Source of the DNA: Roseiarcus sp963782255 | GTDB taxonomy: Bacteria; Pseudomonadota; Alphaproteobacteria; Rhizobiales; Beijerinckiaceae | Direction: 5' to 3' | DNA: 64,000 nucleotides | Assembly (NCBI GenBank): GCA_963782255.1 | Contig: CAWAIS010000002.1 | Location: forward strand, 496,001 to 560,000 | In this document: piece after piece, positions 46,901 to 54,558 of the stretch | Numbering within the stretch: position 1 is the first letter of the stretch | How the letters are laid out: each line of letters begins with the position of its first letter | Program-made: the position numbers and the translations under genes | Notes under the pieces: generated by a model | Told to the model about the DNA's origin: nothing | What the model saw: the letters and a program-made list of their open reading frames with translations, nothing else | The model's database searches: none

Positions 46901-48882
46901 GGGAGCTGTTGCATCAGCCGGCCGCGCACGGCAATAAGACGAAGCGCATCCGACAACGAGAACACGCCCGCCAGACAGGCTGCGACGAATTCACCGACAC
47001 TGTGACCAATATACGCCTGCGCGTTCACGCCCCAGCTACTCCACAGGCGGGCGAGGGCGTAGGACACCGAAAAAATCGCCGGTTGCGCGGCGCCGGTGCG
47101 CGCCAAACGTTCCGCTTTGGACGAGTCGTCCGGGCCATACAGCGCTTCGATGAGGTCGATGTTCTCCGCCGACAAAATCTCTGCGCACCGATCCAGTTCG
47201 GCGCGGAACACGGGGAAATGCTGATAGAGGCCGCGCGCCATGCCAACGTACTGCGCGCCCTGACCAGGAAACATGAAGAAGACGGATGGCGGCCTAGCGG
47301 GCGCCTCGCCCTGATTCACACGAGGTGACGGCGGCCCCGAGAACAGGGCCTGCGCGTCCGCGTGATCCCGGCAGGCGACAGCGACCCGATGGGGGAAGTG
47401 TCGCCGCCCGTGCTGCAGCGTGAAGGCAATGTCGGCGAGCGGAACACCCGGATTTGCCGCCAGATAATCCGCTAGGCGGGCCCGCATCTGTTCGAGCGCG
47501 GACGGGGACCGCGCGGCGAGCACCAGCAATTCCGATCGCGACGCCGCGTTCACGACGGCGCGCGCGGGCGGCTCTTCCAACACAACATGCGCGTTCGTGC
47601 CGCCCACCCCGAGGGCGCTGACGCCGGCGCGACGCGGTTCCGCGCCACGGGGCCATGCGGCGCGGACGGTGTTGACGAAAAATGGCCCGCCTTCGAACGC
47701 GATGTGCGGGTTCGGCGCCTCGAAATTCAAACTCGGCGGCAGCTCACGGTCGCGCAGCATCAGGGCGGTCTTAATCAGCCCAGCCACGCCGGCTGCAGCA
47801 TCCAGGTGGCCGATGTTGCCCTTTACCGACCCAACCGCGCAGTAGCCCTGCGCCTCGGTCGATTTGCGGAACGCCTTGGTCAGCGCTGCGATCTCGATCG
47901 GATCGCCCAGGGGCGTCGCGGTGCCATGACACTCCACGTAACCCACGCTGTCCGCGGCGACACCCGCCTGCGCCAGCGCCTGTTCGATGGCCGCAACCTG
48001 GCCATCGACGCTCGGGGCGGTGAAACCGACCTTTCCAGCCCCGTCATTGCTGAGACCGCATCCTAGGATCACGGCGTAGATCTGGTCGCCGTCCGCGATC
48101 GCGTCCTCCAGCCGCTTCAACAGGACGACGCCCGCCCCACTGCCAAAGATCGTTCCAGTGGCGGACGCATCGAACGGGCGGCAATGACCGTCGGCCGACA
48201 CCATGCCGCCGTCCTGATGCAGATAGCCACGATATTGCGGGAACGAGATCGACGCGCCGCCGGCCAGCGCCATGTCCGCCTGGTAAAGCAAGAGACTCTG
48301 GCAGGCCTGCGCCACCGCGACGAGCGACGTCGAGCAGGCGGTCTGAATGGTCAGGCTCGGGCCCCGAAGGTCCAGCTTGTACGACACGCGGGTGGCGAGG
48401 AATTCCCGACCGGCGCCGACCAGGACTGGGTAATCGCCGAGTTGAAACGTGCCGGTGAAATCCTCGATGGCCTTGCGGTCGCGGCAGACGTTGTTCAGAA
48501 AATACGTGTTCATGCTGCAACCGGCGAAAACGCCGATCGCGCCCGGATAGGCCGCGGGGTCGTAGCCGGCGTCCTCCAGCGCTTCCCACGCGCATTCCAG
48601 AAAAACGCGATGCTGCGGATCGGTCAGCGCCGCTTCCCGCTCGCGCATGTCGAAAAACGCCGCGTCGAACTGGTCGACATCGGGGAGCACCGGTCGGGCC
48701 TTGACGTAACCGGGCGTCGCCACGTCGGCGCCGTCCTCAAGCTGGTTGTCGGCAAAGAAGGTGACGCTTTCGACGCCGTTGCGCAGGTTCCTCCAGAAGG
48801 CGGCGATATCACGAGCGCCCGGGAATCGGCCGGATAGGCCGATGATGGCAATACGCCCCTCGGTTTCCATCGCCCCGCTCAT
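40924..48882 (-). CDS. Hybrid PKS-NRPS: KS-AT-ACP-aminotransferase-C-A-T
   Basis: 2652 residues. Ketosynthase (8-437; TACSTS Cys183, His319, His359); acyltransferase (GHSVGEF Ser628; HAFHS at 724-728, a malonyl-type motif); acyl carrier (LGFDSL, Ser962); an Ala/Pro-rich linker; a glutamate-1-semialdehyde-type PLP aminotransferase (about 1160-1580; FCNTGSEAVMAALR, MDEIVTGFR, PLP Lys1414 in TYGKVIGGG); condensation (HHIICDG 1727-1733); adenylation (YTSGSTGAPKGV, code DILQMCMVWK); carrier (LGADSIHL, Ser2585). No KR, DH, ER or C-methyl domain was seen. The aminotransferase position matches McyE- and MycA-type proteins, which turn a beta-keto thioester into a beta-amine. The ATG overlaps the upstream stop (ATGA), showing translational coupling. 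Confidence 0.95.
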   Translation of the reverse strand: MSGAMETEGRIAIIGLSGRFPGARDIAAFWRNLRNGVESVTFFADNQLEDGADVATPGYVKARPVLPDVDQFDAAFFDMREREAALTDPQHRVFLECAWEALEDAGYDPAAYPGAIGVFAGCSMNTYFLNNVCRDRKAIEDFTGTFQLGDYPVLVGAGREFLATRVSYKLDLRGPSLTIQTACSTSLVAVAQACQSLLLYQADMALAGGASISFPQYRGYLHQDGGMVSADGHCRPFDASATGTIFGSGAGVVLLKRLEDAIADGDQIYAVILGCGLSNDGAGKVGFTAPSVDGQVAAIEQALAQAGVAADSVGYVECHGTATPLGDPIEIAALTKAFRKSTEAQGYCAVGSVKGNIGHLDAAAGVAGLIKTALMLRDRELPPSLNFEAPNPHIAFEGGPFFVNTVRAAWPRGAEPRRAGVSALGVGGTNAHVVLEEPPARAVVNAASRSELLVLAARSPSALEQMRARLADYLAANPGVPLADIAFTLQHGRRHFPHRVAVACRDHADAQALFSGPPSPRVNQGEAPARPPSVFFMFPGQGAQYVGMARGLYQHFPVFRAELDRCAEILSAENIDLIEALYGPDDSSKAERLARTGAAQPAIFSVSYALARLWSSWGVNAQAYIGHSVGEFVAACLAGVFSLSDALRLIAVRGRLMQQLPWGGMLSVRLSEAEIAPLIGDGVALAAINSPTNLVLAGPHEALQATARQLEARGTAHRWLHTSHAFHSPMMDPMIRPFTEQVADITLHEPTMPYVSSVTGDWIRPNEATSPAYWARHAREPVRFAAGIKTLATSAPSILLEVGPGITLSTLALQTARGLAGRAFGSLPEAGAQSTDEETMLAALGKLWVSGVTPYWASVADWPRSRVSLPTYPFERRRHWIDPPARERLGPAEPGFMPVPLALAPSQAETTAVAPAGFGQTQDTGAGMDGIREVITDILQNVSGETVDPAATATFLELGFDSLLLSQVAQQIQRRLGAKIAFRQLLGDLATIPALERFIRAEAPAAVRRQVPTAVPAATTPVTGTTPATAFLAPAPARLEGADVGIAGILRAQVDAMSSLIQGQLDTLRRLGLPDSAIAAAGTGATAVAVAPAVQSVAAPAAAPAAASEAEQRPSRFQAYRGGAGGGDSGLSPAQRQHIDALTARVTAKTGGSKRRTAEARPVLADPRAAAGFRLEWKELVYPLICARSSGSRIWDIDGNEYIDLVNGYGPTAFGHSPDFVMEAIKEQLEKGFATGPQAELSGEVATLFTEMTGNERMTFCNTGSEAVMAALRVARAVTGRNKVVMFNGAYHGQFDEVLVRSAKRPGGAPRSTPIAVGILPSAVENMVVLDYATPESLDWIRQNANDLAAVIVEPVQSRHPDLQPFEFLRTLRQITEEAGVAFVMDEIVTGFRTDPGGMQAVTGIRADLATYGKVIGGGLPIGILAGKAKFMDALDGGAWSYGDELVPEVAVTFFAGTFVRHPLVLASVRAVLLHLKAHGPALQTRIAEHAADLAETLNGIFARHGLKAKTERYSSFLYFSLHADGPLAGLLFYHLRDRGIYVQDGFPLFLNAAHTAEDIARIAAAFDDSLDEMAQAGIIGGVETVAPAVDRASPAVPLTESQTEIWLSAQNGDEASCAFNESVTLRLNGPLDLAALRIAMETIMARHDALRARFSATGETMVISPETSFPCPITDITEGGGSRDGILTAYLQADASTPFDLVEGPPIRARLFKLSETVHALVLTAHHIICDGWSVNVIVTELGELYGCLREQRQPDLGPVLPFSEYARARSVCATDEQAAVATYWAAQFANPTRPIDLPTDRPRPAMKSYGGATTGRRIDAELYRAVKAAGARQGCSLFVTLLAAFEALMGQLAGVEELVVAVPTAGQSLIEDKALVGHCVNFLPIRGRWDRETSFSDHLRSVSRQVLDAYEHQDYTLGTIVRKLALSREVNRLPLTELQFNLERLANRSEAGGLAIDVEPNAKAFVNYDIFWNVIESSDGLRIDCDYNTDLFDKATIDQWLVCYEALLEAIVSEPNERVTRIPYIPRAQLQQIIEGFNATSADYPREQCVHALIEQQARATPDAMALAFDGATLRYRDLDERANRLAHHLRARIRSEGGRIGVLVERSPDMVIALLAIWKAGFAYVPLDPAHPPARLRYILSNADVSGVVSGGRSAELTLPPEVAIVDLEREREAIEARPAAAPATATNAEASAYLIYTSGSTGAPKGVEVTHRSLANLLCSVADRPGIGRTDTLLAVTTIAFDIAALELFAPLLVGGTVAIARREDVLDGNRLLAAVARYAATILQATPASWRLLLEAGFRSRPGFKMMCGGEALSRDLADRLLEGGGALWNMYGPTETTVWSSCGEVRSGDDPITIGRPVANTQLHVLDRYDQPVPFGASGQLHIGGDGVAKGYFRQDALTAEKFIPDPFKLSPRLYRTGDVARRLPSGEIQLLGRADTQIKLRGFRIELEEIEAVLSRRVGPAAVALREDTAAKPILVGYLAGAPAKAFSDETVRTRLAEDLPDYMIPLVWVRLDSLPIGPNGKLDRAALPAPDINASDEQIFAAPATPLEASLASIWAEVLKVDRVSRDSDLFSLGADSIHLFQIAARANRQGILLSARQLLDHRTVAALATSLETEGGTPSAATDSRANQLRRLFPLGAKGRAAT

Positions 48883-50810
48883 GCGGCCCCCGACCTGCCA
48901 GCCGCGAACTGCGCGCGGCGCAGCGCGGCAGAGCGCTTGCGCGCACGTTCTGCAGTTGAAATAAACCCCGTCTCGCCCGCGGCGTCACCATCGATCTTTG
49001 CAGCGACGGCCTTGATATTCGGGTGGCCAAATAAATCGACGGCGGTCAGCACCGGGCCAAACACCTCGACGATTTTCGCGTAGATTCCGATAAGGTCCAG
49101 AGACGTGGCGCCAAGATCGAAGAAATTGTCCTCGATTCCGAAGGTATCGTGCCCAAGAATGCCGGCCATAATGCTCCGAAGTTGGCTCTGCGTCGTCCCG
49201 TCCAGCCGCGACGAGGCGTGGCCGATAGCGGGCTTTGGGCCGGATTCGAGGTCAGCAAGCTTCCCCCGATCGACTTTGCCGTTGGGCGACAGCGGCAACG
49301 ACTGCAGGACAGTGATCGAGGCCGGGACCATGAAATCGGGCAACCGCGCATGGAGCGATCGGCGGAGCGCCTCGGGATCAAGGCCCCGCGGCGTCACAAA
49401 TGCAGCCACGGAGCGCCGGGCAGCAGAATCGACACGCGCGATGACAGCGGCGTCCCGAACCGCCTCCTCGGCGCGGAGATGCGCCTCGATGGCGTCCAGT
49501 TCCACGCGCTTGCCATTCAGCTTTATTTGTCGGTCGACGCGCCCCAAGAATTCGACCGTTCCGTCTGGCCTCTGGCGCACTCGATCGCCGGTGCGATAGA
49601 GACCGGCGCCGGTCAGTGGCGAGAAGGGGTCTTTAAAAAACTTCTCCGCAGTGAGTTGCGGCTGGTTCAGATAGCCCAACGCCACGCCGGCGCCGCCGGC
49701 ATAGAGTTCTCCTTCCTCGCCGACCGGGACGGGCCGCCTGTCGATATCGAGCACATGGATCGTCGTACCCTGAATGGCCGATCCAATTGGAATGGGCCCA
49801 GAAGGCGGCGGGTTTCGTGGGATCGTGTAGCAGCAGGTGAACGTCGTATTCTCGGTGGGTCCATAGCCGTTGACGATACGACAGGACGGCAGCGCCTTGA
49901 GGGCCTTGGCGACATGCGGGGGCGACAGCACGTCACCGCCCACGATCAGCTGGCGTAGCGGCTGCAGCCCATCCAGGCGATTCTCAACCATAAGATGAAA
50001 CAGACCGGCGGTTAGCCAGAGCGTTGTGACGCCATTCACGCGAATCGCTTGGGCTATGTCGTCGAGGGAAGGATGTGGGGCGGGCTCAATTGCCAGCCGT
50101 CCGCCATTGAGCAACGCACCCCACAGCTCGAAGGTTGAGGCGTCGAACGAGAGAGGGGCGAGATGAAGAATCACCTCGTTGGGTCCAAGATCCACGAAAT
50201 TACAGTTTGACACGAGGCGGACGATGCCGCGATGCGGGATCATGACTCCCTTAGGACGCCCGGTCGACCCCGAGGTGTACATCACATAAGCAAGATCATC
50301 CGCGCCGATCTCGGGTTCGGCGCCGCCGTCTCCCCACGCCCCGATCTCCCCCATCGTGCCATCGGCGGAGGGGCCGATCAGCCCCTCCGAAAAACTGATA
50401 TAGTGGTTCCTACCGCTCCAGAAACTTGAAATATCGACTTTTGCCGACAAAGCTTGCTCCACGAGGGTCAGGCTTAGACCGCTGTCATGGCAGATGTGTC
50501 TCAGCAACTCCGGGGGGTAGGATATGTCCAACGGCAGGTAGGCCCCGCCGGCTTTCAATATGCCCAGGATCGCGGCGGTCGCTTCAATTGAGCGACGAGC
50601 GATGAGGCCGACAGTCTGCCCTTTGCGCAGCCCCGCACGTCGCAATTGAGCGCTGATGCCTGTAGAGACTTTATCAAGCTCGGCGTAGCTAACCCGGACA
50701 CCGTCACAGAGGAGCGCCGGCGCGCCGCCAAAGCGCGCGGCGATCGCGGAAAAAGCCGAACAAACGGAGGGGCTCGGCGCCGCGCCCGCCGCCTTATTCC
50801 AGAAATTCAT
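48879..50810 (-). CDS. NRPS loading module A-T, predicted valine-activating
   Basis: 643 residues: adenylation domain (about 20-520; YTSGSTGRPKGVMIPHRGI, YGPTENTTF, GELYAGGAGVALGYLNQ, YRTGDRVR) and one carrier domain (FFDLGATSLDL, Ser about 570), with no condensation domain, as for an initiating module. The ten specificity residues read by eye from FDASTFELW, TLWLTAG, LIVGGD and NGYGPTENTTF give DAFWIGGTFK, identical to the published GrsB-type valine code. It should load valine and pass it to the ketosynthase of the next protein. ATG 50810 follows GGGGACGGGGAA. It is the first gene of the assembly-line operon. Confidence 0.93.
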   Translation of the reverse strand: MNFWNKAAGAAPSPSVCSAFSAIAARFGGAPALLCDGVRVSYAELDKVSTGISAQLRRAGLRKGQTVGLIARRSIEATAAILGILKAGGAYLPLDISYPPELLRHICHDSGLSLTLVEQALSAKVDISSFWSGRNHYISFSEGLIGPSADGTMGEIGAWGDGGAEPEIGADDLAYVMYTSGSTGRPKGVMIPHRGIVRLVSNCNFVDLGPNEVILHLAPLSFDASTFELWGALLNGGRLAIEPAPHPSLDDIAQAIRVNGVTTLWLTAGLFHLMVENRLDGLQPLRQLIVGGDVLSPPHVAKALKALPSCRIVNGYGPTENTTFTCCYTIPRNPPPSGPIPIGSAIQGTTIHVLDIDRRPVPVGEEGELYAGGAGVALGYLNQPQLTAEKFFKDPFSPLTGAGLYRTGDRVRQRPDGTVEFLGRVDRQIKLNGKRVELDAIEAHLRAEEAVRDAAVIARVDSAARRSVAAFVTPRGLDPEALRRSLHARLPDFMVPASITVLQSLPLSPNGKVDRGKLADLESGPKPAIGHASSRLDGTTQSQLRSIMAGILGHDTFGIEDNFFDLGATSLDLIGIYAKIVEVFGPVLTAVDLFGHPNIKAVAAKIDGDAAGETGFISTAERARKRSAALRRAQFAAGRSGAA

Positions 50811-51308
50811 TTCCCCGTCCCCTAACGAAAGATTTTCGAAGCTTCCTCCCCTAATTGAACAACTCTAACACTTCGCATTTAGTCCTGCAACCGAAACTCG
50901 ACCGGCCAGCGATCGTGGCCGCAAAAGCCTGCCTCAGCCAGCAGCCGTGCTACTGGAGCGAGCGCTTTCCCTCTTGCATGTGGCAAGATTTTCGAATGTC
51001 GCAGCAGCAGGATAGCAACCAACAATCGTCAAGTGACGATAACCGAGCTCGCCGACATGTCCGCTGACAACCCGTGACGTGTTCGCGCCGCCAATGCCAG
51101 CTTCATTCGGCCGCAATCGTTGCGAGGAACGAAATATTTCCGTCAGCTCGATGTTGATTATACTAGGAGCACCGTTCCCCAATGGCGGCGTGCTTTCGCA
51201 ATTCACCGGCTGCCGGTTTCCCGAACAGGCCATTGGCGACGAGGCCGACCGCGGTGTTGCCATTGGTTGGGACCGACCGCTCTCACCTGCTTGTGACAGA
51301 GACCTGCT
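50811..51308. other. Intergenic region upstream of the NRPS/PKS operon
   Basis: 498 bases between the GT2 stop and the loading-module start, the only sizeable gap in the minus-strand island. It probably holds the NRPS/PKS promoter (candidate at 50862-50890). Open frames here look like shadows; no recognisable protein motif was found. Confidence 0.45.
50862..50890 (-). promoter_or_regulatory. Candidate promoter of the NRPS/PKS operon
   Basis: On the minus strand, TTGCAG (50890-50885) and TAGAGT (50867-50862) are 17 bases apart, about 50 bases upstream of the loading-module ATG. The -35 is good and the -10 weak. By eye only. Confidence 0.3.
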
Positions 51309-52265
51309 CTATCGCGGGACCGCTGATCGATCGGCCGACCGGCGTGCGCGCCGCGTCAAGCCCCGCGGCGCGAGCCAGACGCCGAGAAACGCCGCCACAC
51401 GCCAGAGCCGCGGCGAGCCGTGACGAAAAGCGCGATAAAGCAGCAACAAAGCGGCGCGGTGCGCACGCTCTTTCGCGGCTCGAGGACCCACCACGCCCAG
51501 GCATAGGCCGCCGTAAGCGCGAGGCGTCAGCAGTGGCCGCATTCGCTCCACCCATTGCAGGGAAGTCAGCCAGGTTCCGCTCTTGCTTAGCGACGGGCGC
51601 GCGTCATCAACGTAAATTCTAACCAGAACCTCCGGCACCGTCTCCACGCGCACGGCCTGTTGCTTCGACAACCGTAGCAGGAAGTCCCAGTCGTCGTGCG
51701 GATTGTCGTCCCTGAATCGCACATTGCCGCAGATCGCGCTCGGCAGGAGATAGCTGGAGGTCTGAATGAAGCCGTGACCGGCAAAGGGCGAGCGCCGATC
51801 GAACAGATATTCGTCGATGGGGACAAGGTTGTCGTAGATCACCTGTGGCCGCACCAACGACGCTTTGGACATAACGATGCAGCTGAGACAGGTGATGAGC
51901 GCAGGGTCGCAATTCGCCGCATGCGCGAGTTGTTTGGCAAGCTTCTCGGGCAGCCATTCGTCGTCATCGTCGAGAAATGCGATCCAGTCGCCTTTCGCTT
52001 GATCCATGCCGAGGTTGCGCGCGCCGGCCGCCGTCAGAGAGCGTCGATTGACGATAACGCGCAGGCGAGGATCGTCGATGGTTTCAAGAGCGGCGACTGT
52101 GGCGGGGTCCGGGCCATCGACGACGACAATCACCTCAAGCTCTTGCCAAGTCTGACGGAATACGCTCACGAGCGCACGCAGCAGCAGCGTCGGGCGATGC
52201 AAAGTGGGGATGATCACCGACACCAGCGGCGACGAGTCGTGCTCGCGCGCCCGGGCATGCTCCAT
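51309..52265 (-). CDS. Glycosyltransferase family 2
   Basis: About 318 residues. GT-A fold motifs: SSPLVSVIIPTLHRPTLLLR at the start, ELEVIVVVDGPDPAT, and GDWIAFLDDDDEWLPEKLAK with the metal-binding DxD. These cytoplasmic enzymes transfer a sugar from an NDP-donor to a lipid-linked glycan. I set the start at ATG 52265, about a dozen residues before the GT-A fold; the frame is open to 52385, but that extra segment reads like a leftover GT4 N-terminus rather than GT2. The extreme C-terminus is rich in Arg. It lies in a run of glycosyltransferase genes ending 498 bp before the NRPS genes. Confidence 0.82.
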   Translation of the reverse strand: MEHARAREHDSSPLVSVIIPTLHRPTLLLRALVSVFRQTWQELEVIVVVDGPDPATVAALETIDDPRLRVIVNRRSLTAAGARNLGMDQAKGDWIAFLDDDDEWLPEKLAKQLAHAANCDPALITCLSCIVMSKASLVRPQVIYDNLVPIDEYLFDRRSPFAGHGFIQTSSYLLPSAICGNVRFRDDNPHDDWDFLLRLSKQQAVRVETVPEVLVRIYVDDARPSLSKSGTWLTSLQWVERMRPLLTPRAYGGLCLGVVGPRAAKERAHRAALLLLYRAFRHGSPRLWRVAAFLGVWLAPRGLTRRARRSADRSAVPR

Positions 52266-52420
52266 TTCCTGTTGGTCGGGATTGATCGAGTTGCCTCCCG
52301 GCGCGGACCCTTGCTCGAACGCGCTAGAAATGGCCAGAGTCACTTCGTGCTCCCGCGGGAGTCCGCGTAAAAGTCCAGTCTGCAAGATCCTTGTTGGTCG
52401 AGATCAGCAACTTCATGTCG
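52266..52420 (-). pseudogene. Vestigial GT4 N-terminal fragment
   Basis: Upstream of the GT2 start the minus strand holds MKLLIST (about 52417) in one frame and LLRGLPREHEVTLAIS in another. Together they resemble the beginning of GT4 glycosyltransferases (MKLL... followed by LLRGLARRHEVTLL). It appears frame-shifted and truncated, suggesting that a GT4 gene once stood between the WecG-like and GT2 genes. Confidence 0.35.
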
Positions 52421-52449
52421 TGGCCGTCCTGCGTCCGGCCAAACCCCGA

Positions 52450-53328
52450 TCACCAATCCCGCGAGTAAGCTTTCGACCCGGTGAGCTGTTGCAACATATG
52501 GAAGATGAAAAGCGAATTGTCGATCAGGTAGCGATGAGCAAGCCGGCGCGGCTCACACATCAGTCGGAACAGCCATTCCAGCCCTGAGCGCTGCATCCAA
52601 CCCGGAGCGCGCGGCTTTGTCCCTGCATGGAAGTCAAAAGCCGCGCCGACGCCGATCAGCGCTGCCGCATTGATTTTACCAAGATGCGCGACCATCCATT
52701 TTTCCTGCTTTGGCATGCCCAGTCCGACCCACACGAAGTCCGGTTGGGTTTCGTTGATCGCCGCTATGTCAGCAGCGTCCTCGGCCTCGGTCAACGGGCG
52801 GAACGGGGGCGAGTGGTAACCCGCCACACAAAGGCCGGGATGGCGCTTCTGCAGACGCTCGATCAGCTGTTCGAGGACCTTTGGGCTCGCTCCGTAGAAG
52901 TAATGGCGGAACTTGTTCGGCGCGCCATAAGCGCACACCTTGTCGAGCAGATCGGAACCGCAGACGCGCCGCGCCTGAGCGAAACCCGCGAGGCGCGACC
53001 ACCAGACGAGCGGCATGCCGTCCTCGGTCGCCATGCCGCAATGGTTGAGTGCATGCCGGATTGCAGGGTCGCGCTGCGCCACCACCAGTCCATGCACGGA
53101 GACGACGCAAACATATTCTTGTCGTCGCTCAGCGCGCCACCGTTCGAGCGTTGCGACCGCGCGGTTGAGGTCCAGCGGCATCGCGCCAACCCCGAGGATG
53201 TTGACCCGATCTATCGCTGCTGGCCGGGCCGTCGACGCGCGCTCTTCGATCAGTGAACAGATCTGCTGCCCACCACTGACTCCATCAAGAATTGAAAAAT
53301 CGTCGAAGTTCGATCGCGAGTTGATCAT
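52450..53328 (-). CDS. WecG/TagA/CpsF-family glycosyltransferase
   Basis: About 292 residues of GT26. VNILGVGAMPLDLNRAVATL begins the core; TEDGMPLVWWSRLAG and VCGSDLLDKVC (GSDL) are family motifs; PDFVWVGLGMPKQEKWM and GVGAAFDFHAGTKPRAPGWM, then QRSGLEWLFRLMCEPRRL complete it. Members add ManNAcA or N-acetylmannosamine-type sugars to undecaprenyl-PP-GlcNAc and related lipid carriers at the inner membrane. ATG 53328 (MINSRSN) has GGGGAAAT upstream; the frame is open to 53355. It sits between a GT4 gene (51 bp away) and the GT2 gene on the same strand. Confidence 0.9.
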   Translation of the reverse strand: MINSRSNFDDFSILDGVSGGQQICSLIEERASTARPAAIDRVNILGVGAMPLDLNRAVATLERWRAERRQEYVCVVSVHGLVVAQRDPAIRHALNHCGMATEDGMPLVWWSRLAGFAQARRVCGSDLLDKVCAYGAPNKFRHYFYGASPKVLEQLIERLQKRHPGLCVAGYHSPPFRPLTEAEDAADIAAINETQPDFVWVGLGMPKQEKWMVAHLGKINAAALIGVGAAFDFHAGTKPRAPGWMQRSGLEWLFRLMCEPRRLAHRYLIDNSLFIFHMLQQLTGSKAYSRDW

Positions 53329-53379
53329 TTGAATTTCCCCACCACAAGACCCCAAGAATCTGAACCGAAAACGATGTAT

Positions 53380-54558
53380 TCACACAAGGTCTGCGTGCAG
53401 CGTCGCGAGCAGTTCGGCATACACGCGTACGTGGAACTTTTCGAGAAACCGGCGACGCGCTCCAGCGCCAAGCCGTGCGCGCAACGCGGGATCGTCGTTG
53501 ACTCGCAACAGCGCCGCTGCGAGCGCTTCCACATCCCCCGGTGGAACAAATAGCCCCGAGACCTCCGGCTCGATGACCTCAGCATGCGCCCCCACCGGCG
53601 TGGCGATTACCGAGAGGCCGTAGGAAAGCCCTTCAAGCACCGACATCGCCAGGCCCTCGGCGTGCGAAGGCAACACGAGCACGTCCGCCGCCTCGCAGAC
53701 CGCGCGCACCCCTTCCTGGTCGAGCCAGCCAGGAAACTCCACTCTTTCGGCAATTCCGAGTTCGGTTGCGAGGCGGCGGTACTCGTCGACCGGGCCGTCC
53801 CCAGCCAGAATCGCCCGCCATCGGCGGCCCCGCAGCGCCGGACTACCGAGCGCCTGCAGGAGTTCGGGTAAACCCTTGCGTTCGCTGAGGTAGCCGAGGA
53901 AGACAAATCTGCACTCGCCGCCGGGCGCCGCTGTCTTGACTGGCTGTGGATCCGGCACGGCGTTATGCAGAACGGCCACATCGCTAAGCGGTAGCCCCAT
54001 CAGCGTCGACAGAGCAATCTGATCGCGCGACCCCAAGACAAGAATTTTTTCCGCGCCGCGAAACGTCAGTCGTATAAAAAAGCGCACCAACGCGCCCTTA
54101 CGCCTGAACTCTTCCGCGTAATTGTAATCGTGGACATGCAAAAGAAACGGCAGACCCACGCATCGAGCGGTCAGGCAGACAGCGAGTTTCCGTACCGTGC
54201 TGCCTCGACCTGCAATATTGACGTGGGCGAGGCCAGGTCTATTGAATAAACCTATCCACAACACATGGGACAGGGCGCGGGCAAGATAAAAAACCGCTAA
54301 AATTGTATAAAATATGGAACCGTTAATAAAACGAGGACCCCGCGTATCGACGATTTGGTAAGTTGACGTTAATCCCTTGCTTTCCTGTTCCTTAAGAAAA
54401 TAGCCCATCTGCCGGCCAATACCGCCCCCGCTCTCTACGCCTCCCGGACACATAAGAAGGATTGTACCGGACGCAGCTTTTTGCCGACCGCTGGACTTTG
54501 TCGAGCCCGGAATTTGCTCTGATCGCTGCCCAGCAAAATAGTCGCTATACGTCGACAT
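53380..54558 (-). CDS. Glycosyltransferase family 4
   Basis: About 392 residues with GT-B organisation. The N-terminal Rossmann part has a glycine-rich loop (GGVESGGGIGRQMGYFL). The C-terminal domain shows FVFLGYLSERKGLPELLQAL, WRAILAGDGP, ELGIAERVEFPGWL and ADVLVLPSHAEGLAMSVLEG with the E-x7-E donor-binding pattern, then EPEVSGLFVPPGD. It probably transfers a hexose or acetamido sugar to a lipid-linked glycan. The ATG at 54558 was chosen over GTG 54567; neither has an ideal ribosome-binding site. It is the first gene of the minus-strand island, and its upstream region is AT-rich. Confidence 0.85.
   Translation of the reverse strand: MSTYSDYFAGQRSEQIPGSTKSSGRQKAASGTILLMCPGGVESGGGIGRQMGYFLKEQESKGLTSTYQIVDTRGPRFINGSIFYTILAVFYLARALSHVLWIGLFNRPGLAHVNIAGRGSTVRKLAVCLTARCVGLPFLLHVHDYNYAEEFRRKGALVRFFIRLTFRGAEKILVLGSRDQIALSTLMGLPLSDVAVLHNAVPDPQPVKTAAPGGECRFVFLGYLSERKGLPELLQALGSPALRGRRWRAILAGDGPVDEYRRLATELGIAERVEFPGWLDQEGVRAVCEAADVLVLPSHAEGLAMSVLEGLSYGLSVIATPVGAHAEVIEPEVSGLFVPPGDVEALAAALLRVNDDPALRARLGAGARRRFLEKFHVRVYAELLATLHADLV

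Noticed and set aside
50934..51263. 109-residue minus-strand open frame upstream of the NRPS genes
   Set aside because: No start signal or motif; probably chance in the promoter region.
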